Source of the DNA: Balanoglossus misakiensis
Lineage: Eukaryota > Hemichordata
Reading direction: 5' to 3'
DNA length: 64,000 nt
NCBI GenBank assembly: GCA_040954595.2
Contig: CM082593.2
Coordinates: forward strand, 62,001-126,000
Shown here: piece after piece, positions 30,351 to 41,773 of the stretch
Layout of the letters: each line of letters begins with the position of its first letter
How positions within the stretch are numbered: the stretch's first letter is position 1
Made by a program: the position numbers and the translations under genes
The notes under the pieces: model-generated
Databases searched by the model: none
What the model saw: only the letters and a program-made list of their open reading frames with translations
Told to the model about the DNA's origin: nothing

Positions 30351-33300
30351 TCATTCCATATCATCATCAAATCTGATGTGTACACTTGAAGCTGCATTTG
30401 TTGTTGATAATCTGCTGGCTTTACTGAGTACCTATAAACAAAACAAGATTATCAAAATGAGAGAACACTTTGTTATTTGTATGATATTTCTGTAAAGTGC
30501 AAGCCAAATGTATTAACAAGCTATTATTGTTTAACATCCATCTAAACAAAAGACTCCTACGTGCATGCAGTATTAAATAGCAAAACAGTCATGAGAACTT
30601 GTAAATCACAAATAAAGCATAAGTTGCATTCTCAATGCTCACTTGCTGACACAAAGACAGAGAATAATTCTAAGTATAAAATGAACACTGACCCTTTCCA
30701 AACCTTTCTTCTTTACCCGTTTGTTTTTCTTTCCAGAGTTTAATTTCGTGTTTCTATCAGCATTAATCTTCTCCCAGTATTGTTTTTCTTCATCTCCTGA
30801 AAAACCAATTAGTTTACAACCGGTATCAAAAGCCATACGAAAATTATCATGTAAATGATGTCCATATTTATACACTTAGACTTCTACATATAAAACAAAA
30901 CTAAACACAGTAGGTTATAAAAAAAATCCTGGTGAAATGGATTCAATCTCTAACAATCTGGGTATGAAGGAGAGAGCACCTTGGCAACTCAAACATTCAG
31001 TCATGTTGGGGAACTCTGAACTTCCAAGAATTGGGAAGGTGGTAGAGCGCCCCCACACGACTGAATGTTTCAGTCAAGGGGAAGGGCAAGTTGCAACTAA
31101 AATCTACCGCTTTCAATCTTGGTAATAGAAAGTCTGCAAAAGTCATTTATCGTGATTTACCTTTTAACAAAGTAACATACAGCTTACTGTCTTTTCCTGC
31201 TGTAGAGAAATGTTCCGTAATTTGCATAGCGCCCTCTGGTGTGTGAAATCTGACATAACCAGCTTTATCACCATCATGCATATCTATGTATGCTACTGGT
31301 GCAATGCTGGCTAGCTGTTCCTGTGTGAGAAAGGAACATTGGTAAATTGCATTAATGACACACCATTTTCTTTTATGCACGAACACACAGCTGCTTTGTA
31401 TTGTAAGCTATACACACATATAAATGCTCTCACCCTCAAGATTCTTTTAGTAGTAACTGGTTTACTGCATTCAAATTTGATGACAACACTATCGATGAAT
31501 GGTATTTCGGATGGTGTATCTTTGTTTGCTGTGATGACTTCCAGTTCTGATTGTTTATCTTTGCTTTTTGTGATGATTCCATGGGCTTTCTTCCAGTTTC
31601 CGTTTTGTACAGCAATCATGTCTTTCTTCAGCTGGGCCATATTTGCTTTCTGTAACTGCAAATACTCGTTTTTCAGTTCCAACCATTCCTTCCTGCAAAC
31701 AATTTTTTTAAAAATTAGTCTCAGATCTACTATTTATACAAATGTCTATGCAAAGAAACACGCTGGCAAATTGAAACAAACAATTGGGAGCACTTAGTCA
31801 ATAACGAAACCCATTATGGGGTATAAACGTAATGTTTTAGAGTTTACATATCTCACAGCTACTTACTTTGGTAAAACTCTAAGTCTGGGTGCATCAACCC
31901 TTTCCCTTTGTTTGATTTTCTTCTTTTTATTTCTCTTTCGTTTGGACTTTTCATATAACACTTTGGATTTGATCTCTTTCTTATCCACTCGTCTTCTGGT
32001 TCTCTCAAATGTATCGCTATCCTCATCATCTCGCTTTCTTTTCCGACCATGTTTTCCATCATGTTTTCTGTCATCATGTTCACCATGTTTTGGATCGCTG
32101 TCATATTCATTTTTATGAGTGTGTTCTTTCTCCTTAACTTTTTCTCTGTGATGTTTTTTATGTTTATCATGTTCTTGTTTACTTTTGTCATGTTTTCCAT
32201 GTTCTGGTGGAGGTGACTCACTCTTAGCAGACTTTTCACCAGCATTATCATGTTTGTCTTTCTTCCTATGCTCATATCCACCACTCTCTTCTTTGTTCTG
32301 TTTCTCTTCTTTCCTTTTTTTCCATCTACCGCCTTCTCCATCCTGCTCTGTCTTCTTCTTGGTTTCCTTGACAACATCTGTACTGTCTTCTCCTTCACTC
32401 CTCTGTCTTTTCCTCTTCCTGGATTGCTCTTCTCCATCTGAACCAATAATTTCACGTTTACTTCTCCTTTCCTTGCCATCACCATCTTTCCTGACTTCAC
32501 TTTCTTCTGCTTTTATCTCTTCCTTCTCAGTATTCTGTCCACATCTCTCCTCTTTTTCTGTTTTCACCGCCTGTGATGAAGGAATGAGTTTTCCTGCTCG
32601 AGTCCTGGGAAACTTTCCAACCTTGTCCGCTACATCTTCTGGTGGATTATTAAGCAGCTATCAATAAAGCCAACAGAAAAATTTTAATTGTGCAAAGGGT
32701 TTTGTTTCTGTGTTATACATTTGAAAGGCAAAATCTTAACATCTGCAGACATTTTCTCACCTGACATGCTTTGACTGCTTCTGCTGGAGTTTCAAACTCA
32801 ATAAACGCAAAACCTTTAAGGTCACCTGTTTTCTGATACTTAGGAATGCTGACATAAGTCACTTTACCACAAGTACTGAAGAGGGATTTGAGCCAGTCAT
32901 GAGTGGCCGTCTTGGGAAGACATTCCTGAGTGAAAATCAGTATATTGTAAAAAAAGACTGTTGTATGAAAATTTAAAGCAGCGTTATCTCAAAGATAATG
33001 AAGTGTCTTTCTTATGTACATGAACTATTGGCATTATATGACGATGAGTTTGATATCTTATGCCTTATGGGATTTCAGTTAGAATCATGATAGCTAGAAA
33101 TTCCCCTGCTGTCATTGTAATGAAACTTTGTACAAAATCAGTCAACGGACAAGAGACATGAGACTGAAGCTAAAAACGAGGGAATATATGAGACCTTAAA
33201 AGTGCTGCATAGTTAAGTAATTAATGTATATTTCAACCGGTATCAACATACTCACCACATATACTGTCAGATCATCTACATTAAATTCTGACTCTTTCAA

Positions 33301-33878
33301 AGGTTTACTCCTTCCAATCTGATTGCCATCATTACTGACCTGAAAATGAAACAAATATGTCATTATCTTTGCCATCTAATCATCCTGCAGCCAGTTGCAG
33401 ACTCAGCCATTTAGTGACAGCACCTACAGAAAACATTCTCACGCTGATTTGAACTTTTGGTCAGTTGTTCTGTCCCTTTGGTATGGTCTCTCATTTGATC
33501 TGTGTCTTTAGTAAAGTTAATGGTTAGCAGTTAATAACATGCAGACGAGTTAACAATACCGAATGATCCTACCTTCAATAGATTTGAGACTTTGGCAGCC
33601 CTTGAAATCAGTTTTTTGTCATCAGTCATTGACTTCAGTTTGTTGAATGACAGTAGTGTATCAATGTTCACAAAGCCATTATTACTGGCCATTTCCTGCT
33701 TCAAAAATCTGTCCTTGCGTAAATTGGCATCACCAAAGTAAAACTCCAACTGGTCTTTGATCTGTGAAACCAGTTTCTTGACTCGCTTTCTTTTTTTCTT
33801 CTCTGTACTTTTTGATTGAACGACTTCTGTTGTGGCTGTAGCAGACCCACTGTTTACCTCCTTGATCCTGTCAGACAT
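30351..33878 (-). CDS. LARP7: La-related protein 7 (7SK snRNP component)
   Basis: Nuclear RNA-binding protein that binds the U-rich 3' end of 7SK RNA and keeps P-TEFb in its inactive store; also linked to U6 modification. Coding exons: 33573-33878, 33256-33339, 32761-32925, 31867-32657, 31434-31692, 31161-31320, 30693-30796, 30351-30431; 649 residues against about 580 in human. The La motif begins near residue 37 (VSQIKDQLEFYFGDANLRKD). RRM1 spans roughly 126-185 (VYV, KGFAFIEFET). Residues 186-448 are a long Lys/Arg/Glu/Asp/His-rich linker encoded by one 791-nt exon. The C-terminal xRRM contains AYIDMHDGDKAGYVRF and YWEKINADRNTKLN, and the protein ends with the LARP7-type SVHIRF motif and an acidic tail. 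The exon at 30693 uses a weaker donor (gtcagt), chosen because only it keeps the frame into HIRF. Head to head with the palmitoyltransferase. Confidence 0.95.
30979..31079. other. 101-nt hairpin in a LARP7 intron
   Basis: The stretch starting ccttggcaactcaaacattc and ending gaatgtttcagtcaagg folds back on itself. The outer ccttg/caagg arms pair, then 12 consecutive bases (aaacattcagtc with gactgaatgttt), then tgttgggg-type pairs. Inside the loop, cttcc and gggaag can pair again. It is more GC-rich than the surrounding intron (30797-31160). It may be a small foldback element or a structured RNA. Confidence 0.45.
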
Positions 33879-34490
33879 TTTACTCTACAAATAAAATTCT
33901 CTGTGTTAGAGTGTTTGTCAGTTGTTAGATTGCATTTAATACCAGGAAACATTATAAGTTGTGTAACACTTCTGTCCTCTAACCGAGTGGCGGACACGTC
34001 GACGTCCTTGGATTTTGTGTGTGTTTTTGACATAAACAATGTCATGCGTCTTTCATGAGCAAACAACCCCCCTACAATCACTGCAGCAGCTACAAGAAAG
34101 TAAAATAGCCAACTATTAAACTACCTACACTTTCAATGCACGCTATGCGTCCGTGATAATGCTTCCTTGATTTGAAAATGTCCAGATAACAACGGGGAAA
34201 GTCTACCTAACATGTAAGCAGTCACCATTCATACCCAGCGCCATGCGTACTCGTCAGCTGTGAATTACTAAGAATTTTGCAAGCTGGGACGTGAGTGGAC
34301 GAATTGTATCAATGAGTAGAACGAATAGCCAATGGAGTACAAGGTGACATTTGTCAATGAGGCTACAAAGGTTATCGCGCAGGGTCACTAGGGTTTCCCG
34401 TATACAAACGAGTAGGGAGTGACCTAGCAAGTGCAAGGGCGATTGTCGTCAAATTTCACTGCTGGAAAGTTGCGTTCCTGTCTAGCCACA
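33879..34490. promoter_or_regulatory. Bidirectional promoter region between LARP7 and the DHHC gene
   Basis: Only 612 bp separates the two start codons, which face away from each other, so both promoters and 5' untranslated regions must lie here. I see no TATA box or strong known element. Two short open frames (33816-34058 and 33854-34081) occupy it on opposite strands without motifs. Confidence 0.5.
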
Positions 34491-34785
34491 ATGGCAGATG
34501 ATTTGATCCCTTCCACCATCACCCCGAACGTTGGAATTGGAATGATGGCAAGCTTGATTGAAGCTGTCCAAAATTTCTCGTTGCAAGATTGCAAGCGAAT
34601 CATCGAGAGTAACCAGGAATCAGTGAATGTAATTGGTAAGCTCAATGCTTATCCCTTCCACTTCCCCGTCTGTTGGGTATAGACAGGGAAGTTGTAGGGC
34701 TACGGACCCGCGCAATACCGTAGCTCAAGTCGCCAGGTGATGATGATGATGATGATGTCATTATGATTATGATGATGAATCAGTT

Positions 34786-34820
<35 letters not shown>

Positions 34821-37800
34821 CATCATCATCATCATCATCATGACTTTATGATTATGAAGATGGGTGGTGGTGGTGGTGGTGATGATGATGATTATGGCCT
34901 CTGAATATAAACACAAGGTGAAAATATGGCTTGAATATTAAAGAAATGTTATTATTTTTTTAATTTTACCTTTGGTTGGTTGATTTAATTTTCTACTTCT
35001 ATTGAAGGATGGATGGGTTTCACACCTCTTCATAAAGCATCTCTACGAGGGAATCCAGAGATTGTCCAATTACTGCTTGACTATGGTGCCGAAGTCAACC
35101 AACCTAACAATGCTGGTGAATTACCAATCCACTATGCATGCAAACGTGGCAACCCTATCATCATACACAACCTTATTGAACATGGTGCAAAACTTGATGA
35201 AGTTGATTCTCTGGGAAGAGGCTGTATGCACCATGCTTCATTAGCTGGCTCAATGTAAGTGCAGTGGAATTCATACATACTTGTACATGTTTAATAACTG
35301 CATTTGTTGAATTTGACAAATATGGAGTAGATTTTTCATAAAAATGACATGTTCATGCGTGGATGTATAGTAATTAGAGCAAGGTATTCAAGTCTACTGA
35401 TTAAGTTAACTTTATGTATTTCAGATATGCAATGCAATATCTTTCACAAACGGCTGGTCTTGGTTTCAAGGAGAGAGATCACAAGTAGGTACCAATTCAT
35501 TGAGTATTTGTACCACACCATTCGAACTACATGTTTGTACCACGTATAAGTTGGGTATACCAATTACCATTCATTCGTACCATACACAAGATGAGAGCTG
35601 CTACTCAAAGTTGGGGATTGTGTAGCAACCAGTAAAGAAGAAAATAGTATTTGAATAAATTTATCAGATAGAAACAAGTATGGTCAACTACAACCTATTT
35701 ATCCATCGATGAACTTTTGTCATTGATCCCTAACTGTGATTTCTTTCTTTGTTTGCAGTGGCCTAACTCCTTTGCATATTGTCTCCCAGTTTGGACATTT
35801 CGATTGTGTGCGATACTTACTAAAAAATAAGGTAACAGTTTATGTTACAGTTCCTGTTTATTTTCACCTGTACATCAGTACATTAGTGCAAAAGTAATGA
35901 AATGTTTCTCAAACAACATGTGCACAGCAGGGCTCAAAATTATGGAAACTGCTGTAATGGGAACATACCTGATTTCTTTCCAGAGGTCTGATGTCGGTTG
36001 TGTGGACAATAACGGTAATTTACCACTTCATCTAGCATGTCAGAATGCCCAGGCTGAAACTGCCTGGGTTTTACTACAGAGAGGAAGTATTGCAGACATC
36101 CATCAGAAAAACCAAGATGGAGATAGTCCACTGGACATTGCTAGAGATGGTACTTCATACAGGTAATGTTGACATGGATCAGAAAAGTCACATGCATTTT
36201 TGTGTTTCAGGTCATTTTGCTTCCCACGTGCTCATTCAACCCACCTGGTTTTCTCTCAGTATTGGCTAGATCTGCTAATCAAGTTGGACTGAGACATTTG
36301 CAATGTCATTCATAGCAGCCATATGAATTAAAGCATATTTTCTGGTATTACAGACATGGACCTCTAGCAGAAGAATTAGCCTACTGGGGTTCAGTCAAGA
36401 ATCAAAACCAGTCACCTAAGGGGCCATTATTTACCTGGTACTTTCTGATGGCATTACCTACACTGGCATTTACTGGTATCATAGTGATAGCAGAGATGTT
36501 GGGTTCCTTTGGTGGCGTGGTTTCATTCTTCAGCATTCTTTACTTAGCATTTTTCATGGGCAAGCAGATGCATAGAATCAGCCATATTTCAAGGTAAAGT
36601 GTCAAATTTCAAAATATAAAACATTCATTTCCAGATTAACCAAACCCAAAGCTAACACACCACTGAAGTCCCCTTTAAATTTCATTTTTCAGATGATAAC
36701 ATGACTACTAAGTATTATTTCATACCAAAATGTCTTGCTTGTTTATTTGTTTGTTTACAGATGGGCCAATCCAATATTTGCTGGTGCCTTTGCAGGAGGT
36801 CTGCTGCACACTTCCATTTGTTACTTCTGTTTCGTTCTTCCGGATATCCTTTGAATATTTCTTGTCATTAATAGTAGATGCATACATCACATTTATTGTT
36901 TGTAATGTCTCTAAGCTGACATGATTCTCTGACAATTTGCCTTAACTCTTTTCACCCATCTGGCCAACATATTTCTACTTGGGTTTTACAAGTTATCTAT
37001 TGATGATGTATCTGTATATAATGGTGCTTATTAAGGATCCAGGGGTCTGCAGAGTGCCCCGTAGAGGAAGTGGAAAAGACTGTCCTTACATGACCATAGA
37101 GCATGTTGCTCACAAAGAACTCAAACTGGAAAACTATTGCAGTTTTTGTGAGGTATTGTACCAGTTTCATGCAACTCTAAGATAAATTAACGCTAGTGCA
37201 CAGTAAGTTGTCATTGACACTATTGGAAAGATGTTGAATTTCATCCTGACAAAATCACTACAGCTAACTGTTATATGTATATTGCTCCCATCAGTCATTC
37301 TGCAATTGACTTTCAAAATCCTTTTTACATTTCAGATTTCTTTACCAGATAAGACACGGCACTGCAAACTGTGTGAAAACTGTATGGTTGAAATGGACCA
37401 TCACTGTTTATTCCTAATGAAGTGTGTTGCCAAGAACAATCACCACAAGTTCATGTACATGATACTGGTAGTGATGCTGACCCAGATCCTCTTCATATTT
37501 TCAGCCTCTGAGTTCCTGAAACTCAACTATCCTGATATACCAATGAGTGGCCTGTTTAATGTACTCTTTTCACAACAGCCCTGGGTATTTACTATCACTT
37601 TCGTCAACACTTTGTCCATAATCTGGGGTTTATTTTTGCTGAAAAACCAAGTGGAGGTCATCGCCACCGGATATACCACCGTTATACGACCACCACTGCA
37701 TGTTCTTCGTGAGCTCACCTTTCCAGACAAACTGAACAATGTTATCAACTTCTTTCTTGGAAGGAAAACTATTTCTGCAGAAGACTTGATCGATTTCCAC

Positions 37801-37842
37801 ACAAAACATGATTTGGACAGATTGAATGTACATACAGTGTGA
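34491..37842 (+). CDS. Ankyrin-repeat DHHC protein S-acyltransferase (ZDHHC13/17-like)
   Basis: Membrane enzyme that transfers palmitate to cysteines of partner proteins; relatives are the Golgi/vesicle HIP14 proteins. Coding exons: 34491-34635, 35008-35254, 35425-35484, 35759-35831, 35984-36162, 36354-36593, 36761-36843, 36956-37152, 37336-37842; 576 residues. Ankyrin repeats occupy about 50-230 (GFTPLHKASLRGNPEIVQLL, NGLTPLHIVSQFGHFDCVRY, GNLPLHLACQNAQAETAWVL). Transmembrane segments follow, then the KDPG motif, then the Cys-rich domain with DHHC at 429-432 and further membrane segments. DHHC is intact, whereas human ZDHHC13 has DQHC. The usual Pro-Trp after DHHC is replaced by Leu-Phe. The intron at 36844-36955 is AT-AC and must be removed to join FVLP to IWPTYFYLGF. 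ZDHHC13 and ZDHHC17 orthology is not separable by eye. Confidence 0.9.
34780..34892. repeat. (ATG)n/(CAT)n microsatellite with a palindromic centre
   Basis: A run of gat triplets turns at 34820/34821 into cat triplets. This creates a perfect palindrome with 21-base arms (34800-34841), followed by further gtg and gat runs. It sits in intron 1 of the DHHC gene. Confidence 0.9.
36844..36955 (+). other. U12-type AT-AC intron in the DHHC gene
   Basis: The 112-bp intron begins ATATCCTTT at 36844-36852, the canonical minor-spliceosome AT-AC donor, and ends ttttcAC at 36955. The branch-site motif tgccttaac (36938-36946) lies 9-11 bases from the 3' end, the spacing typical of U12 introns. No GT-AG pair in this interval gives an open reading frame: reading on runs into tga after ILDPL-like codons, and the frame upstream of the next exon contains taa. 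AT-AC removal restores phase 1 exactly (g|cc). Confidence 0.9.
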
Positions 37843-38247
37843 CATGTATATTATCTTATCTTTCATATGTTATCTTTCTCACTTGAATTAATCATTTATT
37901 TATTCACAAGAGCTTTAAAATTAAGCTTACTTTCTAAGTTGTTTGGATAAGTTATAATTTGTTTTGAAAAATAGTAATGTCTGGAAAGATTCTGAGATAT
38001 TGATCCAGCACACTTGCTAAAAGATTGCCGAAACATAAAAAAATGTTTAAATTGTTAATGATTATTCATAGAAATTGCACTTTCAGTGAATTTAAACATT
38101 TTAAGAAAAATAATCTCTTCCTAGTAATTTGATGAGAAGATGAAAATATTATGTCTTTCAGTTATGTACACCAGTTAATTTTTTAAATCTTTTTCTTAGG
38201 TGAAATGCAAATCCTGTCGGCTGAAACTAAGTTGACAAAGTAATTTG

Positions 38248-38253
38248 AATAAA
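38248..38253 (+). terminator. Candidate polyadenylation signal of the DHHC gene
   Basis: AATAAA about 400 bases after the stop codon, followed by T-rich sequence (tttttgtcctgtcattttct). Likely, but not proven, to be the used site. Confidence 0.5.
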
Positions 38254-41200
38254 ACTTCATAAATTTAACATTTTTGTCCTGTCATTTTCTTCATTAATGT
38301 TGCTTGAATGCTGGCAACAGGGAGACAGAATAAACCACATGAACATATGTAAACCCAATGAAAATGTAGAGGCTGAATTATTAAAACAGGGAACCAGGTG
38401 TGGACCAGAATGATACACCTTAACATCTTAAAGTAAACCCTTACCTAGCAGTGGTTTACAGAGTTTGGGAGAGTACAAACATTGAAATCATTTTCAGAAG
38501 TTAGAAAGAGACTGCTGTTGGATCATTAAAACACAATACAGTTGAAGTTTTTAAATGTAGTCAATTTCTTATTTAATGATTTATTTACATATTGCTAAGA
38601 AATTATACAAGAATCAGCAACAACTTATTATTAAAAAGCTTCCATGGAAATGAAATTTGCCACAACTTGACATTCTATTGAAGATTTTGAATTTTCCATT
38701 TTCAAAACTAATACTAGTTAATTAGACTGACTGCACATGATCCATGTCTAATGGAAATTCAAATAAACTGTCAAATAATTACGCCAAAATTGTGAATTGG
38801 TTTTTATAGTACCTTTTCTAGTACACTTCAGGGGAAAATTTGCATATTTTAAAACTTAACAATCTTTTGTCCAAGTTAATACTAATACCAAAAACTACTC
38901 TCTTAGTTACAAAATGAGACACCAGCTTGCTGGTTTTGAGGTACTTTCTGTTAAACTGGTTCAAATAATGTTCATAATACATGTAAAACACAATATTGTA
39001 CGTAAAAATTAATGCTAAGACATCTGTGAGAATAACCTGTTCCCAAACATACTCTGTCAATATGTTGGAATCTTGACACAAATGAAAACAATGCTATCAT
39101 AGGTATAATTTTGACACAATCTACCAAAATATCTATTGAAGTTTTTGGAAAATAAAATTTGTTTGTAGTGAAGAACATTGTGTCCAATAGTTGACCACTT
39201 CATTCAATATTGAAGTTTTACTTCTGGACATTTTGACTGGTTAAGAAATTCTGTAAAACTGTATCTGTGTTCTTTGTCATGTGATGGATAAGAAACATTT
39301 CTGAAATAACTCCCTATGTTCAAGACATATTCATTTTTAGCAGGATGCAACTATGAAAAAAATGTACAGACCCTGTTAAAATCAACAACTTGGCACAGAA
39401 TTCAGCTCTTTGAAAAATCAACTCCCATAATATGTAGTTACAACTAATTGACAATTTTTATCGAGACAGAGAGAAGACGCAATTAACGACTTCATTAAAA
39501 TGCATGATGATCAAATTAAAATGTACAGCATAATTACCTTACTTAAAACAAAGCAGATTTCCCTTGAGTTGTTGCATCATTTTTTTGGCGGATTGTAAAA
39601 AGATTTATGATGGGTTTTCTTAATCTGAGGATATCTACCACACATCTATGAAGGAAGTATGAAAAAGTTAGTAGACATGTACATATAAAAATGTTCTTTG
39701 TCATTTGTACGGGGGTAGTATTCAAACATGAAAAAGAAAAATAAGGTGGAACCTGGTCCACAACAGAAACTGCAATTTATTGGGAGCCAAAATAAAGCAA
39801 AGGGATTGAAAATTAGTAAATAAATACAAGACTGAAATCACAATGTTATGTTGAAGTGCAATTCAGCAATGGTAGTAATTGAAATCATTTCAAACACAAC
39901 GATCAAATAGAACAAACAAAAAATCCCATGATGCAATAGGTTTTGCTGAATATGTTAATATCAATGTATAAATCGTCAAAAATAAATTGGTGGTTTTTGT
40001 ATAGTATGTCCATGGTCAGATTGCAAGAAACACATATTCAGAATAGGTTTTAAGTTTCCAAATTACCTGAAATGTTTACAGCAGTGAGTATGGCGCACTT
40101 CATCTGTCAGCATGGTACACTCGCTCTTCTGAACTACGTACATGTAATTGACATAAAATACTTGAGATGTACACCACAGGTAATGTGATTGGAGGTATTG
40201 TGGGGAAAAACAACAATCACAAATGCTACAACAACTGGCGTATGTTGTATTTTGTTAGTCTTAGGGGGCTATATTGGTGGATTTTGAAGTTTTTTGTCAT
40301 ACTAGCTATAACAAGTACACCATATGATTCAAGTTATCTCAAATGGCATTGCAACATTTCTACCAATACATTAATATCCGAGTTGTTTAGGCACAAAATG
40401 TACTTAAGCCCACAAATTCAAATTATCACAAAGAATTACATGTAAATTATAAGTTTGTGGACACTGGTTTAAAGAAAACAAAGACTAATTCAATTTATGG
40501 TTTAAAATGATACTTGCAGTCATAAAAGATGAAACTACTGTTGAGAAATCTTAGTTTAGTTTGTAGTATCATATCAAGTCTCTAACCCCAATATCCTCAA
40601 CATGAAACAATCTGAAGAATGAATTATATCATCTTTCAGAAAGATAATGGATTAACAAGTCAAGATGAATAATAAGTGCAACAGTCTGAAGTCTAATAGA
40701 TCTGACCAAAAAAATCACATATCAACAACTGAACCACATTTACAGATTCCACAAACTGTGTGTATTTACATTGTTTGATTTACAGTTACACATCAAAAGT
40801 AAAAATATTAATATCAAGAGAAATCATTTATTCTGTACATTACAGACTATACCTTGAACTATTAGTTATCAAGTTTAAAATTTAGTAAAAATTGCATAGC
40901 AGAATTTAGACAGAATTTTCCTTCAACATTATTCAACACCCAAGTATTGGATTGAGAACTTAACTATAGCATACATGTACACTGATTTTTCTGTTTGTTT
41001 GTTTGTTTGTTTTTTGTAATAAAAAAAAACAAAGAAGCAAGAAGATGGATTCTTCTGCTGGATGGAAACACAGAATATTCAAGATGTGACCTTCATATTA
41101 GCATCAAGACATTTAAATGAAATGTTCCAGGAGGAACACTGGCTTAAACCTCAACTATAGAAATTACATATGACATATACAGTGTACATACATTCAACTA

Positions 41201-41359
41201 CAAAATTCTTTCTTTCTGTCTGTCTCACTCACTCTCCCATTTACGCACACAGAATGCAGACATAAAATGCAAAGACAAACAAAATAAATGTCACAGAATC
41301 AAGCAACAGAATCCTTTAACTGAATGTGACTCACCACTTTGTAAATATTCTGAAATTAT

Positions 41360-41773
41360 TTGACAAGTGACAAATTTCTCACAAATGACATTAAGCAACA
41401 TTTAAGTACAATTGCCACTAGTAATGAATTTTCTGCGTGGCTGACCGGTAGTTTCAAGCAACAGTACGTTATCTCAGACACAATTCCACACAATGCAGTG
41501 ACGCACAGATCACACCATGGAAAGTGCGCCCTCTCACGTCTGTTGTTTACTTCTACCTTCCCTTCATCACATGTATTGAACTTGAATTTGGAGGATCTCA
41601 GAGTGGTGTATGAGGAAATTTTCAGGATTGTAGAGAGTGGTAAACTGACCCAGGAATTGCACGTTGTTGTTTTTTACGGTACCTTTGACCAAGTTCACCA
41701 TCATGCAGTGGGATCAGGATTTCAGGATATTCGGAGTGTGTTTTTCACCTGTTCCCAAACGAAACTGAATTAG
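41360..41773 (+). other. 137-codon open frame, status uncertain
   Basis: An unspliced frame beginning MTSDKFLTNDIKQHL and ending FFTCSQTKLN. The second half is more GC-rich than the neighbourhood. No signal peptide, membrane segment or family motif is visible. It lies antisense to the probable SLO1 3' untranslated region. Likely chance, but the longest such frame in this interval. Confidence 0.15.

Noticed and set aside
30693-30730. Alternative donor at cgg|gtaaag in LARP7 exon 7
   Set aside because: It looks stronger locally but puts the last exon out of frame, whereas the gtcagt donor preserves the conserved SVHIRF ending.
31339-32667. Long Ser/Phe/Leu-rich open frames on the plus strand
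   Set aside because: Antisense shadows of the charged LARP7 linker exon (31867-32657) and the exon at 31434-31692.
36761-36955. A conventional GT-AG intron, or a stop-truncated DHHC protein
   Set aside because: Every GT-AG choice either keeps the in-frame tga after exon 7 or taa before exon 8. The AT-AC pair with a matching branch site restores the frame exactly.
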